A DNA stretch of 64,000 bases from Herbaspirillum sp. SJZ106 (GTDB lineage: Bacteria; Pseudomonadota; Gammaproteobacteria; Burkholderiales; Burkholderiaceae_D): positions 124,001 to 188,000 of the forward strand of contig NZ_VFNI01000005.1 in assembly GCF_006715495.1 (NCBI RefSeq). Direction: 5' to 3'. Of the stretch, positions 8,955 through 21,675 are shown in pieces. A program made the translations under genes and the position numbers. Each line of letters begins with the position of its first letter. The first letter of the stretch is position 1. The notes beneath the pieces were generated by a model. It was not told the DNA's origin. It did no database searches and worked only from the letters and a program-made list of their open reading frames with translations.

Positions 8955-9779
8955 ATGAATCTGGAGGCACTGTTCCAGCAGCAAACCGCATTGCCCAGCA
9001 TTCCCAGGGTGGTGCAGGAAGTCATCGAAAGCTTCAACAACGAATCCGTCTCCATCGAAGAGATCGGCAAGAAACTGACGGCAGACCAGGTGCTCAGCGC
9101 CAAGATCCTGCGCCTGGCCAACTCATCCTACTACCATGTCTCGCGCACCATCGGCACCGTCGAGGACGCGGTGCTGATGCTGGGTTTCATGACCGTGCGC
9201 ACGCTGGTGGTGTCCACCGGCATGGCGGGCAGCTTCAAGAAGCTGCCGGGGGTGGACCTCAAGCTGTTCTGGCGCTATAGCCTGGACACCGCCATCATTT
9301 CCAGGTGGCTGGCCAAGCGGGTCAGGGCCAATTCCGATTTCGCCTTCATTGTCGGCCTGATGCACGCCATCGGCCAGTTGGTGATGCATGCCGGCATGCC
9401 GGAGCAGGCATTGCAGGTAGACAAGATCGCGGGGCCGCTGGATGCGCGCCGCCTGGAGGTGGAGCGCAAATCCTTCGGCTACGATTTTTCCGACGTCGGC
9501 GCCGAGCTGGCCAAGCGCTGGCGCTTCCCGGACGAGTTCTCGCAAGTGATCAAGGCCTTCCCGCAGCCGCTGGAAGGCAAGTTCGACCAGTTCGCCGCCA
9601 TCGTGCACCTGGCCGCCTGGCGCGCCCGCGCCGAAGAGAACCGGTATTCGGCCGATGAACTGGAGTCGACCTTCCCGGCCGAGGTGGCCGGAAAGCTGGG
9701 CCTGACGCTGGAAACCTTCACCGAGGAAATGCCGCCGCTGGCCGAGCTGGGCGAGGGCATGCGGGACATGATCGACTGA
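8955..9779 (+). CDS. HDOD domain-containing signalling protein
   Basis: A 274-residue cytoplasmic protein made almost wholly of an HDOD domain, a non-hydrolytic relative of HD phosphohydrolases found in bacterial signalling and cell-cycle or motility control. Typical features are LPSIPRVVQEVIESFNN, the helix ILRLANSSYY, and GTVEDAVLMLGFMTVRTLVV. The start is set at the ATG preceded at eight bases by AGGAG; two in-frame ATGs upstream (8916, 8949) have no properly spaced ribosome site. It is alone between argH and a hydrolase and ends in a strong terminator. Ligand or partner unknown. Confidence 0.88.
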   Translation: MNLEALFQQQTALPSIPRVVQEVIESFNNESVSIEEIGKKLTADQVLSAKILRLANSSYYHVSRTIGTVEDAVLMLGFMTVRTLVVSTGMAGSFKKLPGVDLKLFWRYSLDTAIISRWLAKRVRANSDFAFIVGLMHAIGQLVMHAGMPEQALQVDKIAGPLDARRLEVERKSFGYDFSDVGAELAKRWRFPDEFSQVIKAFPQPLEGKFDQFAAIVHLAAWRARAEENRYSADELESTFPAEVAGKLGLTLETFTEEMPPLAELGEGMRDMID

Positions 9780-9799
9780 CGCGCCAATCGTCGCTCAAC

Positions 9800-9837
9800 A
9801 AAAATGCCGGCACACAAAATGTGCCGGCATTTTTTTG
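9800..9837 (+). terminator. Intrinsic terminator after the HDOD gene
   Basis: Stem AATGCCGGCACA pairing with TGTGCCGGCATT, short A-rich loop, followed by seven T residues. It ends about 65 bases before the stop of the convergent hydrolase gene and, having A residues on the other side, can act in both directions. Confidence 0.88.
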
Positions 9838-9901
9838 GGGCGGGCGTCGCGTGGCGGTGCGACGGCGACCCGACAACCTCGGAGGTATCGTCAACAGGTT
9901 C

Positions 9902-10846
9902 TTAGTTGAGCTTGGCTTCGAGGAAGTTCAGCATCGACCGGTAGGCCATCGCGCGCGCGTCCGGATTGCTGCCGCTGGTCACGCCCGAGCCGGGCTTGCC
10001 GATGCCGTTGATGTCCATGCGCACATGGACCGGCAGTCCCGGGGCATCGAAGTCATGGTAGGTGTCCGGATACAGGCGCAAGGCGATTTCGGTATCGCTG
10101 CCTTCCATCTTCTTTTCCATCGCTTCGCAAGCCTGGGGTGGCGTCCAGTCGTCGTTCTCGCCCATCAGGACCAGCAGCGGCGCGGCCGGCTTGAACGGCG
10201 TGCCGGGCTTGGCGTAGGGTTGGCAGTTCGGATAGAAAGCCACGGCGGCGCGCGGCTGCACCTTGCGCACGGCCACATCGGTGTCGGCCAGGTTCATCGC
10301 GGCCAGCACGGTGCTGGCGCCATGCGACCAGCCCAGCAGCGCCACGCGCGACATGTCGACATCGGGTTGGGAAGTGACCCAGTGCAGCGCCGCCTGCACA
10401 TCGTAACGCCGGTTCATGACGCTGGCTTCGCGCTGGGTGGCATTGTCCTGGCAGATCGAGCGCCGGCCGCGCGGCGTGAAGCTGTCCGGGAACAGCACGT
10501 TGTAGCCGGCATCGGTGAGCACGCGCGCCATGGCCAGGTGGCGCGGCGTGAATTCGCCCTTGCCTTCGCGGATCATGCTGTACAGGCCGCCGCAACCATG
10601 CAGGGCGATGACGGTCGGGCGCTTGCCATTCTTGTCAGTGGATGCCGTTTTGCGCGCCTTGATCCACACGCCATACAGCGCGGTGGCTTTGCCGCCTTTG
10701 CCGTCGACGCTGGTCAGCGAGACGCGTTCGGCAACCAGCTGCGCCGACGGCGCGGCATTGGGCGCGGTCTGGGCGAACACGGGCGCGGCTGCGAAAAAGA
10801 GAGCGCCGACGCAAAACGAGACGAGAGATTTTCCCCGGATACGCAT
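9902..10846 (-). CDS. Secreted dienelactone hydrolase family alpha/beta hydrolase
   Basis: A 314-residue exported alpha/beta-hydrolase. It starts at an ATG with AGGAA nine bases upstream, giving a clear signal peptide (KSLVSFCVGALFFAAAPVFA then QTAPN). A longer frame upstream lacks this logic. The core shows an oxyanion-hole region ALHGCGG, a nucleophile elbow GWSHGAS, and the acid/histidine segment LYPDTYHDFD. DLH-family members hydrolyse cyclic esters or small esters; the exported form here has no assignable substrate. It stands alone, convergent with the HDOD gene. Confidence 0.82.
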   Translation of the reverse strand: MRIRGKSLVSFCVGALFFAAAPVFAQTAPNAAPSAQLVAERVSLTSVDGKGGKATALYGVWIKARKTASTDKNGKRPTVIALHGCGGLYSMIREGKGEFTPRHLAMARVLTDAGYNVLFPDSFTPRGRRSICQDNATQREASVMNRRYDVQAALHWVTSQPDVDMSRVALLGWSHGASTVLAAMNLADTDVAVRKVQPRAAVAFYPNCQPYAKPGTPFKPAAPLLVLMGENDDWTPPQACEAMEKKMEGSDTEIALRLYPDTYHDFDAPGLPVHVRMDINGIGKPGSGVTSGSNPDARAMAYRSMLNFLEAKLN

Positions 10847-11200
10847 GTTGTGTGATTCCTCGTGTCGATGCCCGCGCCGCCGTTCTCGGCTTGTCTCCAC
10901 GCGCCGTACATGTTGGTCTTTCGATAAAGCCAACACCCCGGCTGCGACAGCTGCGGTTGAAATCCTGATGAGATTCCATTTTACAAAATTGGAGGGCGGC
11001 GCTGAGGTTACGGCAGATCCTTTTGGCGCAAAAAACCGATCCGGCGCATGAAAACACCCAGCTGTACGGCAGGCGCAACACAGTTGCCCGGCTGCCAGAT
11101 ACACCCCTGACGAAACGTTAACGGCAAGGAAACGCAGTTCTTGAGACGGGGCGTTTCATCTTTTTCCAGGCGGGCGGGAAAGGTTGCCGGAACAGGAAGG
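10847..11200. other. Non-coding spacer upstream of the hydrolase gene
   Basis: Contains the promoter region of the minus-strand hydrolase gene, but I see no convincing promoter boxes, RNA gene or small gene with a ribosome site. Confidence 0.3.
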
Positions 11201-11288
11201 CCCGTGCCGGCCTGTCATGGGCCGGCACGGGAAAAGCGAAGAGGGGATGAGCGGCATGGCCGGCCAGCCGTTGCTGGCCGGCCATGCC
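11201..11288 (-). terminator. Two GC-rich hairpins downstream of ppc
   Basis: Nearest the ppc stop, GGCATGGCCGGCCAGC (11253-11268) pairs perfectly over 16 bp with 11273-11288 around loop CGTT. Further downstream CCCGTGCCGGCC (11201-11212) pairs over 12 bp with 11220-11231. Neither has a good U-tract, so this is a probable 3' end/processing structure. Confidence 0.6.
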
Positions 11289-11304
11289 GGGGAGGGGGCG
11301 ACGA

Positions 11305-14223
<2,919 letters not shown>

Positions 14224-14423
14224 GATCGACGGTTGCTGCGGTTTTCAAGGAAGAAAGTCGTGCTTGTGGATCGAACTGCCGGGGTGTTGCGTGCTACTAG
14301 GTGCTAGAATTTGTCTCGATATTTTTATGTATTTAAATTTAAATTTCAGTCTGTGATCGCCGGTCGCCTGCTTTGTCCTGCCGCCTCTGCCGCGGGTGCC
14401 ACGACTGAATTGGAAAGCCCGCC
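14224..14423. promoter_or_regulatory. Divergent ppc / hemC promoter region
   Basis: Two hundred bases with a markedly AT-rich core around 14310-14350 (runs of ATTTAAATTTAAATTT). This is the only AT-rich patch nearby and is the likely site of both promoters, but individual boxes are not assigned. Confidence 0.45.
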
Positions 14424-15380
14424 TTGAAAGAATTTCCTCCTTCGAACGTCGTCATCGTGTCCCGTGAAAGCCGCCTGGCCATGTGGCAGGCCGAACACGT
14501 GCGCGACCGGATCAAAGCATTATATCCGCAGTGCAGCATCAGTATCCTCGGCACTACCACGCGCGGCGACCAGATTTTGGATCGCACGTTGTCCAAGGTC
14601 GGCGGCAAGGGCCTGTTCGTCAAGGAACTGGAGGTGGCAATGGCCGAAGGGCGCGCCGATCTCGCCGTGCATTGCCTCAAGGACATGCCGATGGAGTTGC
14701 CGGAAGGATTCGAACTGGCGGCCATCCTGGAGCGCGAAGATCCGCGCGACGCCTTCGTCTCCAACGACTTCGCCTCGCTGGACGCGCTGCCGGCCGGCGC
14801 CGTCGTCGGCACCAGCAGCCTGCGCCGCCAGGCCATGATCGCCGCGCGCTATCCGCAACTGGTGGTCAAGCCGCTGCGCGGCAACCTCGACACGCGCCTG
14901 TCCAAGCTCGATCGCGGCGATTATGCGGGCATCATCCTGGCCGTGGCCGGTTTGAACCGCCTCGGCCTGAAGCAGCGCATCCGCGCCTATCTCGATCCCG
15001 AACAAAGCCTGCCGTCGCCGGGCCAGGGCACGCTGGCCATCGAAATCCCGGCCGGTCGCGACGATCTCAAACGCTTCCTGGCGCCGCTGCATGACGATAC
15101 CGCCGCCGTGGCTTCGGCCGCTGAGCGTTCGGTGTCGCGTATTTTCGGCGGCAGCTGCCAGATTCCGCTGGCGGCTTACGCCGCCGTCGACGGCCAGCGT
15201 TTGCATCTGCGCGCCATGATCGCCACCCCCGATGGCAGCCGCATCGCCGCGGCCGAAGCCGAGGGTTCCGTCAACGCGCCCGAGGCATTGGGCGAGCAGG
15301 TTGCAGGCTTGCTCAAGGCCAAGGATGCCGATGCCATTCTCGCGGCCTGCAAGGCGCAGGCCGATGCCGAACCGTCCTGA
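14424..15380 (+). CDS. hemC: Hydroxymethylbilane synthase (porphobilinogen deaminase)
   Basis: Joins four porphobilinogen units into hydroxymethylbilane in tetrapyrrole synthesis. The 318-residue protein has [30 protein letters not shown] and the cofactor-binding cysteine in [12 protein letters not shown]. The start codon is TTG: an in-frame stop lies 18 bases upstream and the next ATG would remove the conserved SRESRLA strand, so TTG is the only reasonable start. It overlaps hemD by 17 bases and begins the hemCDXY operon. Confidence 0.95.
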   Translation: MKEFPPSNVVIVSRESRLAMWQAEHVRDRIKALYPQCSISILGTTTRGDQILDRTLSKVGGKGLFVKELEVAMAEGRADLAVHCLKDMPMELPEGFELAAILEREDPRDAFVSNDFASLDALPAGAVVGTSSLRRQAMIAARYPQLVVKPLRGNLDTRLSKLDRGDYAGIILAVAGLNRLGLKQRIRAYLDPEQSLPSPGQGTLAIEIPAGRDDLKRFLAPLHDDTAAVASAAERSVSRIFGGSCQIPLAAYAAVDGQRLHLRAMIATPDGSRIAAAEAEGSVNAPEALGEQVAGLLKAKDADAILAACKAQADAEPS

Positions 15381-16188
15381 TCCATCCCCGGCGGTGCCGG
15401 GCGCTGCCGTGCCGGTCGCAGCGGTGCCAGTTGTTGTCACGCGGCCGCTGCAGCAGGCGACAGCCTTCGCCGCCCGGGTCGAAGCGCTGGGGCGCCGGGT
15501 TGAAATCTTTCCCTTGCTGGCGATCGAGCCGGTGCAAGACGCTGCCGAACTGCAAGCTGCACTGGACCGGCTGGAAGCGTTCGCCCTGGCGGTGTTCGTC
15601 AGCCCCAACGCCATCGACGCGGCATTGCGCCTGCGCCTGCAGTGGCCGCGGCAAGTGGCCATCGGCATCGTCGGCGAAGGCAGCCGCGCGGCCTTGCGCG
15701 CGCACGGCATCGATGACGGCAATGCCGTCATCTTCGGCCCGCAGCGCACCGACAAGATGGATTCCGAGGAGTTGCTCAAGGCGCTGCCGCTGGCGCAGTT
15801 GCGCGGCAAGCGCGCATTGATCGTGCGCGGCCAGGCCGGGCGCGATTTCCTCGGCGAGGCGTTGCGGGGGCAGGGCATCGCGGTCGACTACGTCACCGCC
15901 TATCGCCGCCTCATGCCGTCGCTGGATGGACGCAATCGCGCGCAATTGCTGGCGCTGGCCGATGCCGGCGCCGACTGGGTCATCACCAGTTCCGAGGCAT
16001 TGCGCAATTTGCTTGAGATGGCAAGACTAGCCGGAGGCGATGATCGTGTGGTAAAACTGCAACGACAGAGAATCTTCGTTTCGCACCACAGGATCGCGCA
16101 AACCGCCCAGTCATTGGGCTTTTGCAGCGTCACCCTGACCGGTTCGGGCGACGAACGACTACTTGCCGCGTTACAATCCAGCCCATGA
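15364..16188 (+). CDS. hemD: Uroporphyrinogen-III synthase
   Basis: Closes and inverts ring D of hydroxymethylbilane to give uroporphyrinogen III. The family is poorly conserved; support comes from position and from typical segments [39 protein letters not shown], and [16 protein letters not shown]. The start used is the ATG inside the hemC 3' end (17-base overlap), giving 274 residues with a proline/alanine-rich N-terminus of about 20 residues before the first conserved strand. The stop overlaps the hemX start by four bases. Confidence 0.9.
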   Translation: MPNRPDPSPAVPGAAVPVAAVPVVVTRPLQQATAFAARVEALGRRVEIFPLLAIEPVQDAAELQAALDRLEAFALAVFVSPNAIDAALRLRLQWPRQVAIGIVGEGSRAALRAHGIDDGNAVIFGPQRTDKMDSEELLKALPLAQLRGKRALIVRGQAGRDFLGEALRGQGIAVDYVTAYRRLMPSLDGRNRAQLLALADAGADWVITSSEALRNLLEMARLAGGDDRVVKLQRQRIFVSHHRIAQTAQSLGFCSVTLTGSGDERLLAALQSSP

Positions 16189-17387
16189 ACGAACAGCAAT
16201 CCACACCCGAGCCCAATCTGCCGGAAGCCAAGCCGGAGGCGAGTTACACCAGCCCTGCGAGCTCCCCCCATTTTTCATCCGCGCCGGATGGCGCCGCGGC
16301 ATTGCGCAGGAGGATGCGCCTCCTGACCGTGCTGTTGTTGCTGGTCATCGCCGCGCTGGCCGCGCAATGGTGGACATCGCATACCGAGCTGCGCAGCCTG
16401 CGCAACGAGGTCGCGCAGCGCCTGCAAAGCGGCGACAACACCAATAACGAGGTCAAGGGCGTGCTCAAGGCGGTGCAGGAGAACACCAAGGAACTGCAAG
16501 CCAAGGTCAGCGTGCTCGACAGCAAGCAGGCCGAGTCGCAAAGCCAGCAACTGGCCCTGGAACAGATGTACCAGGATCTCAACAAGAACCGCGACGACTG
16601 GGCGCTCTCCGAGATCGAGGACGTACTGTCCACCGCCGACCAGCAACTGGAGCTGGCCGGCAACGTGCAGGGCGCGCTGATCGCCTTGCAGAATGCCGAC
16701 AAGAACCTGTCGCGTTCCGACAAGCCGCAGTTCATCGCCATCCGCCGCGCCATCGCGCGCGACATCGACCGCCTCAAGGCATTGCCGACGGTGGACATCG
16801 CCGGCATCGCCGTACGCCTGGACAGCGCCATCGGCCAGGTCGACAACATGCCGCTGCTGGTGGATGAAAAGCCGGTCGAGTCGGCCACCGAACCCAAGCG
16901 CATGCAGCCGCAGCCGATCAAGCCGGCCAAGGCCGCCAACGGCAAGGCTGCCAGGGACGCCAAGGCGGCGGACGCCCCCGCCGAACCGCCCTCGGCATGG
17001 TCGCAATGGCTGGCCGGCGCGCAAGACACATGGCAAAGCATGAGCACCGAGATGTGGGCCGAGCTCAAGCAACTGGTGCGCATCCGCGAAGTGCAGACGC
17101 CGGACGCGATCCTGCTGTCGCCGGGCCAGGCCTACTTCGTGCGCGAGAACCTGAAGCTGCGCCTGCTCAACGCGCGCCTGGCGCTGCTCTCGCGCAACGA
17201 GTTCGCCTTCCGCAACGACCTGTCGGCCGCACAGGACAACATCGCCAAGTATTTCGACACCCGCGCCAAGCAGGTGCAGACGACGCAGGCCTTGCTCAAG
17301 CAAGTGCAGGGCAGCAACCTGTCCATCCAGATGCCCTCGCTGGCCGAAAGCCTCAATGCGGTGCGCAACTACAAAGCCCGTCGCTGA
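16185..17387 (+). CDS. hemX: HemX-like membrane protein of the heme operon
   Basis: A 400-residue inner-membrane protein. A polar, proline-rich cytoplasmic N-terminus (1-40) is followed by one membrane helix (about 45-63) and a long periplasmic region with coiled-coil character (about 70-140). Such proteins are often labelled uroporphyrin-III C-methyltransferase, but this one has no SAM-binding methyltransferase fold; it is the HemX type always found between hemD and hemY. Role in heme synthesis is structural or regulatory and unproven. Start overlaps hemD by ATGA. Confidence 0.88.
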   Translation: MNEQQSTPEPNLPEAKPEASYTSPASSPHFSSAPDGAAALRRRMRLLTVLLLLVIAALAAQWWTSHTELRSLRNEVAQRLQSGDNTNNEVKGVLKAVQENTKELQAKVSVLDSKQAESQSQQLALEQMYQDLNKNRDDWALSEIEDVLSTADQQLELAGNVQGALIALQNADKNLSRSDKPQFIAIRRAIARDIDRLKALPTVDIAGIAVRLDSAIGQVDNMPLLVDEKPVESATEPKRMQPQPIKPAKAANGKAARDAKAADAPAEPPSAWSQWLAGAQDTWQSMSTEMWAELKQLVRIREVQTPDAILLSPGQAYFVRENLKLRLLNARLALLSRNEFAFRNDLSAAQDNIAKYFDTRAKQVQTTQALLKQVQGSNLSIQMPSLAESLNAVRNYKARR

Positions 17388-17407
17388 GCGGATGACGGAA
17401 TAGCGAT

Positions 17408-18607
17408 ATGAAAATACTGCTCTGGCTTCTCACCCTGTTCGCGTCCGCCATCGGCCTGGCCGTGCTGGCGCGCTTCAATCCGGGCAACGTGGTGCTGTTC
17501 TACCCGCCATACCGCCTGGATCTCTCGCTGAACTTCTTCATCTTCCTGGTGCTGGCGCTGTTCCTGGCGATCTACGTGGTCATCCGCGCCGTGCGCCTGA
17601 CCCAGAAACTGCCCGGCCGCGTGATCGCCTATCGTCGCGCCAAGCGCGAGAATGAAAGCAACAAGGCCTTGCGCGATGCGCTCAAGGCGTACTTCGAGGG
17701 ACGCTTCGGCCAGGCCGAGAAGTCCGCCACCCGCGCTTCCGACCTGCCGGAAAACGCCGGCATCTCGGCCCTGATCGGCGCCCGTGCCGCGCACCGCATG
17801 CGCCAGGCCGACCGCCGCGATATCTGGCTGGCCAGTACCGAGGTCGATCCCACGCTCAAGGCCGCGCGCCTGATGACCGCGCTTGAATTGCAAGTCGACG
17901 AGCACCAGTTCAAGCAGGCGCTGGACACCGTGGAAGAGCTCAACGCCAACGGCACGCGCCACATCCAGGCCCTGCAATGGGCGCTCAAGGCCAACCAGCA
18001 AGCCAAGAACTGGACCGAAGTGCTGCGCCTGGTGCAGACGCTGGACAAGCGCAACGCGCTGCATCCGGCCCTGTCCAACCGCCTGCGCGAAATGTCTTAC
18101 GATGCTTTGTTGTCGGACCGTTCGCACGATGCCGAATCGATCCGCCGGCTGTGGGCGGAGGTGCCCAACGCCGACAAGCTGAAGCCCTTCATCGCCGCGC
18201 GCGCGGCCCATGCCTTCTCCAGCCGCGGCCTGCACGATGAGGCGCGCACCTTGCTGGAGCGCGCCCTGGCCGCCGACTGGGATATCCGCCTGCTGCGCGC
18301 CTACCGTGAGTCGACCGCCGAAGCCGGTTCGGCGGCCTTGCTGGCGCAGATCGAGCATTGCGAATCCTGGCTGGCCAAGAATCCGACCGACGCCGAACTG
18401 GCGCTGACGCTGGGCATGTTCTGCCTGCGCCAGAAGCTGTGGGGCAAGGCCCAACGCCATCTGGAGCAGGCGCTGTCGGACGCCATCGAGCCGCGCACCG
18501 TGCGCGAATCGCACCTGGCGCTGGCGCAGCTGCACGAGGCGCTGGACCAGTCCGAACAGGCGGCGGCGCATTACAAGCAATGCGCGCTGGCGACGGCGAT
18601 CCGCTGA
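17408..18607 (+). CDS. hemY: HemY-type TPR membrane protein
   Basis: A 399-residue protein with two N-terminal membrane helices (about 1-20 and 42-60) and a C-terminal array of TPR-like helices ending in LALAQLHEALDQSEQAAAHY. This is the proteobacterial HemY of the hemCDXY operon, not the protoporphyrinogen oxidase of the same name in Gram-positives. Suggested to scaffold late heme-synthesis enzymes at the membrane. It lies 20 bases after hemX and is followed by a terminator. Confidence 0.9.
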   Translation: MKILLWLLTLFASAIGLAVLARFNPGNVVLFYPPYRLDLSLNFFIFLVLALFLAIYVVIRAVRLTQKLPGRVIAYRRAKRENESNKALRDALKAYFEGRFGQAEKSATRASDLPENAGISALIGARAAHRMRQADRRDIWLASTEVDPTLKAARLMTALELQVDEHQFKQALDTVEELNANGTRHIQALQWALKANQQAKNWTEVLRLVQTLDKRNALHPALSNRLREMSYDALLSDRSHDAESIRRLWAEVPNADKLKPFIAARAAHAFSSRGLHDEARTLLERALAADWDIRLLRAYRESTAEAGSAALLAQIEHCESWLAKNPTDAELALTLGMFCLRQKLWGKAQRHLEQALSDAIEPRTVRESHLALAQLHEALDQSEQAAAHYKQCALATAIR

Positions 18608-18641
18608 CCGCGGTCATTGCCGGTTGCAGTTGGTTGAGAAC

Positions 18642-18676
18642 AAAGGCGGAAGCGGCCACGGCCCTTCCGCCTTTTC
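18642..18676 (+). terminator. Intrinsic terminator of hemCDXY
   Basis: AAAGGCGGAAG pairs with CTTCCGCCTTT across an 11-base GC-rich loop and runs into TTCTTT. It lies 35 bases after the hemY stop. Confidence 0.82.
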
Positions 18677-18797
18677 TTTGGCCACTGGCGTTACCGCGGC
18701 GTCATGCTGGCGTAAGCTGCGGCCGGCATAGTGTGCCAATGCGTCGATGTGGTGGTTTTTCCTGTCGGTTCGGGCCTGAATTCGGACAGAAAGCCGC

Positions 18798-18803
18798 TAT
18801 AAT
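18798..18803 (+). promoter_or_regulatory. -10 box upstream of ppa
   Basis: A perfect TATAAT, 87 bases before the ppa start, in a GC-rich setting. The best -35 candidate (CTGAAT, 16 bases upstream) is weak, so the -10 carries the call. Confidence 0.55.
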
Positions 18804-18889
18804 TGCCGTTTTCTGCGTATGTCGGCGGTGTATTCGCCAATCCAGAAGCCTGCTTTCCGTTTTTCTTTCCCCTTTAGCGAGAAATCCCC

Positions 18890-19426
18890 ATGAGCCTGAA
18901 CAACGTTCCCGCCGGCCGCGACCTGCCGAATGACTTCAACGTGATCATCGAGATCCCGATGAACGCCGATCCGATCAAGTACGAAGTGGACAAGGATACC
19001 GGCGCGATCTTCGTCGACCGCTTCATGGGCACCGCCATGCACTATCCGTGCAACTACGGCTACGTTCCGCAGACCCTGTCGCAAGACGGCGACCCGGTGG
19101 ATGTGCTGGTGATCACCCCGTTCCCGCTGTTCCCGGGCGTGGTGGTGCGCTGCCGTCCGATCGGCGTGCTCAAGATGACCGACGAGTCCGGCGTCGACGC
19201 CAAGCTGCTGGCCGTGCCGGTCGACAAGATCCTGCCGATCTACACCCACTGGCAAAAGCCGGAAGACATGAACGAACTGCGCCTGAACCAGATCAAGCAC
19301 TTCTTCGAACACTACAAGGACCTGGAAAAGGGCAAGTGGGTCAAGGTCGACGGCTGGGAAGGCCCGGACGCTGCGCGCGCCGAGATCCTGGCTGGCGTCG
19401 AAGCGTACAAGAACGCCGCCAAGTAA
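18890..19426 (+). CDS. ppa: Inorganic pyrophosphatase (family I)
   Basis: Hydrolyses pyrophosphate and so drives biosynthetic reactions. The 178-residue protein matches family I length; it has the signature DGDPVDVLV with the metal-binding aspartates, the substrate region [23 protein letters not shown] and the C-terminal [17 protein letters not shown]. Monocistronic, between the hem operon terminator and its own terminator. Confidence 0.96.
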   Translation: MSLNNVPAGRDLPNDFNVIIEIPMNADPIKYEVDKDTGAIFVDRFMGTAMHYPCNYGYVPQTLSQDGDPVDVLVITPFPLFPGVVVRCRPIGVLKMTDESGVDAKLLAVPVDKILPIYTHWQKPEDMNELRLNQIKHFFEHYKDLEKGKWVKVDGWEGPDAARAEILAGVEAYKNAAK

Positions 19427-19468
19427 GTCGTCGCAAACCGCTGTAGCAAGAAACCGGCCTTGCGCCTG

Positions 19469-19510
19469 ATGCCGTTCAGCTAAATGCTGAACGGCATTTG
19501 TTTTTTTTTG
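19469..19510 (+). terminator. Intrinsic terminator after ppa
   Basis: ATGCCGTTCAGC pairs perfectly with GCTGAACGGCAT around loop TAAAT, followed by TTTG and nine T residues. The stem sequence is the same word (TGCCGTTCAG) found at the ends of the repeat at 1981-2140, so the terminator appears to be built from that repeat family. Confidence 0.9.
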
Positions 19511-19521
19511 GAGTCCAGATT

Positions 19522-19629
19522 CCGTTCGCCCTGAGTAGCTGCGCAGCAGCGTATCGAAGGGCAGGCAAGTCCGCTGACGTTGGCACGCTGGCTTCGATAC
19601 GGCTCGATAGGCCTGTTCAGCCCGAACGG
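19522..19629. repeat. Intergenic inverted repeat, TTCGATAC/CCGAACGG family
   Basis: Left arm 19522-19560 runs CCGTTCGCCCTGAGTAG to GTATCGAAGG; right arm 19592-19629 runs CTTCGATACG to CAGCCCGAACGG, its imperfect reverse complement. The same arms occur at 29120-29213. Non-coding; lies between the convergent genes ppa and prfC. Confidence 0.75.
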
Positions 19630-19731
19630 ATTCTGTGGTGAGCCGTTCAGAATGAGCCTTAACTGAACGCCCGGCAGGCAACAACCTGGCCGGGCGTTTC
19701 TTGTCAGAGCGGCGGGTAAGGTAAGGGCCGC

Positions 19732-21408
19732 TCAGTCCAGCTTGGCCGCATGCTCCCGCGTCGCATGGAACACGACTTCGGGCCAGCGCTCCTGCGTCAG
19801 GCGCAGGTTCACGCCCGAGCTGGCCAAGTAGGCCAGGTTGCCGGCCGCATCGATGGCCAGGTTGGCGCCGGCCGAGGATTTCTCGAAGTCGGCCAGTTTC
19901 TTCTTGTCGTCGCAGGTGATCCAGCGCGCGCTGCTGATGCTGGTGCCTTCGAACACCGCATCGACGCCGTATTCGTTCAACAGGCGGCTGGCCACCACTT
20001 CGAACTGCAGCACGCCGACTGCGCCCAGGATCAGGTCGCTGCCGGTGACCGGCTTGAACACCTGCACCGCGCCTTCTTCGCCCAACTGCTGCAGGCCCTT
20101 GTGCAACTGCTTGATCTTGAGCGGATTGCGGATGCGCGCCACGCGGAAGAAGTCCGGCGCGAAGTAGGGGATGCCGGTGAACTGCAGCATCTCGCCTTCG
20201 GAGAAGCTGTCGCCGATCTGCATATTGCCGTGGTTGGGCAGGCCGATGATGTCGCCGGCATACGCCTCTTCCACCTGCTCGCGGCTGGACGCCATGAAGG
20301 TCACCACCGACGACACCTTGATGTCGCGGTTCAGGCGCAGGTGCTTCAGTTTCATGCCGCGCTCGAAGCGGCCCGAGCATACGCGCAGGAAGGCGATGCG
20401 GTCGCGGTGCGCCGGGTCCATGTTGGCCTGGATCTTGAATACGAAGCCCGAGAACGGCTCTTCGGTCGGCTTGACGCTGCGCACGGTGGCGTCGCGCCCG
20501 CCTGGGCCCGGCGCCCAGTCCAGCAGCGCATTGAGGATCTCGCGCACGCCGAAGTTGTTGATGGCCGAACCGAAGAACACGGGAGTCTGGATACCGGCCA
20601 GGAAGTCGTCCAGGTTGAACGGATGCGATGCGCCATGCACCAGTTCGACTTCCATTTTCAGTTGGTCGATTTCCAATGGGAACATCTCAACCAGCTTGGG
20701 ATTGTCGATGCCCTTGATGATCTCGACATTGCCATCGGCGCGTTCCTCGCCGGCCTTGAACAGCATGATCTCGTCGCGCAGCAGGTGGTACACGCCGCGG
20801 AAATTCTTGCCCATGCCGATCGGCCAGGTCACCGGCGCGCACTGGATCTTCAGCACCGATTCCAGCTCATCGAGCAATTCCAGCGGATCGCGCGTTTCGC
20901 GGTCCATCTTGTTCATGAAGGTGATGATGGGCGTATTGCGCATGCGGCAGACGTTGAGCAGTTTGATGGTCTGCTCTTCCACGCCCTTGGCCGCGTCGAT
21001 CACCATCAGCGCCGAGTCGACCGCGGTCAGCACGCGGTAGGTATCTTCCGAGAAGTCCTGGTGGCCCGGGGTGTCGAGCAGGTTCACCACGTGGTCGCGG
21101 TATTCGAACTGCATCACCGAGCTGGCCACCGAGATGCCGCGCTGCTTTTCGATCTCCATCCAGTCCGAAGTCGCATGGCGGCCGCTCTTGCGCGCCTTGA
21201 CGGTGCCCGCCAGCTGGATCGCGCCCGAGAACAGCAGCAGCTTTTCGGTCAGCGTGGTCTTGCCTGCGTCAGGGTGGGAGATGATGCCGAAGGTGCGGCG
21301 GCGCTTGACTTCGCGCGCGATCAGTTCGGTCGACACCTTGCGGTTGCCGCCTTCGTTGGCTTCGGCGGCCGCGTTGGCGCCGGTGATGTCGTTGCTTGGT
21401 TCTTGCAT
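19732..21408 (-). CDS. prfC: Peptide chain release factor 3
   Basis: GTPase that recycles RF1/RF2 from the ribosome after termination. The 558-residue protein has G1 SHPDAGKTT, the switch region [12 protein letters not shown]3 [15 protein letters not shown]4 NKMDRE, then translation-factor domain 2 and the RF3-specific C-terminal domain. The ATG start gives about 25 extra residues before the conserved [18 protein letters not shown]; a GTG at residue 25 is an alternative that better matches RF3 length in E. coli (529). Confidence 0.95.
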   Translation of the reverse strand: MQEPSNDITGANAAAEANEGGNRKVSTELIAREVKRRRTFGIISHPDAGKTTLTEKLLLFSGAIQLAGTVKARKSGRHATSDWMEIEKQRGISVASSVMQFEYRDHVVNLLDTPGHQDFSEDTYRVLTAVDSALMVIDAAKGVEEQTIKLLNVCRMRNTPIITFMNKMDRETRDPLELLDELESVLKIQCAPVTWPIGMGKNFRGVYHLLRDEIMLFKAGEERADGNVEIIKGIDNPKLVEMFPLEIDQLKMEVELVHGASHPFNLDDFLAGIQTPVFFGSAINNFGVREILNALLDWAPGPGGRDATVRSVKPTEEPFSGFVFKIQANMDPAHRDRIAFLRVCSGRFERGMKLKHLRLNRDIKVSSVVTFMASSREQVEEAYAGDIIGLPNHGNMQIGDSFSEGEMLQFTGIPYFAPDFFRVARIRNPLKIKQLHKGLQQLGEEGAVQVFKPVTGSDLILGAVGVLQFEVVASRLLNEYGVDAVFEGTSISSARWITCDDKKKLADFEKSSAGANLAIDAAGNLAYLASSGVNLRLTQERWPEVVFHATREHAAKLD

Positions 21409-21491
21409 GTCGGATCTGTCGGTTCAGGTCGGGGCGCCGGGGAAACGAAAAACGGCTGCCCGGCGCCGCGCTTCCCGGCTGGCGGCCAATG

Positions 21492-21518
21492 AAAAAAGGG
21501 CTGGAAAATCCAACCCTT
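21492..21518 (-). terminator. Intrinsic terminator between the DUF3300 gene and prfC
   Basis: On the minus strand AAGGGTTGGA pairs with TCCAGCCCTT around TTT and is followed by a run of T residues. It separates the DUF3300 transcript from prfC, although it sits 158 bases after the stop and downstream of the likely prfC -10 box, so it could instead attenuate prfC. Confidence 0.65.
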
Positions 21519-21586
21519 GACTGGCCTTGCGTGCGCCGCCGCCAATGGCCGGCGCAGCATGTTCGGAAAGCTCTGGAAAGAGCGTG

Positions 21587-21592
21587 ATTATA
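21587..21592 (-). promoter_or_regulatory. -10 box upstream of prfC
   Basis: Perfect TATAAT on the minus strand, about 180 bases before the prfC start, with no good -35 element at 16-18 bases. If used, the transcript would pass through the hairpin at 21492-21518 before prfC. Confidence 0.4.
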
Positions 21593-21675
21593 ACTTATCC
21601 GGAATGCCCGGGCCCATCTTTGCAAGCCTGCAACAACGCCTTCGAGGACGCTGCCGCCCGCCGGGAATGCGGGCC

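Noticed and set aside
9902-11104. A 400-residue version of the dienelactone-hydrolase-like protein
   Set aside because: The extra N-terminus has no homology and buries the signal peptide; the ATG at 10846 has a ribosome site and starts the signal peptide directly.
19668-19696. CGCCCGGC/GCCGGGCG hairpin as the prfC terminator
   Set aside because: The stem is only eight base pairs and no U-tract follows it on the prfC strand; kept out of the feature list.
19750-21492. A 580-codon open frame opposite prfC
   Set aside because: Antisense shadow with the same biased composition; prfC has all G-protein motifs.
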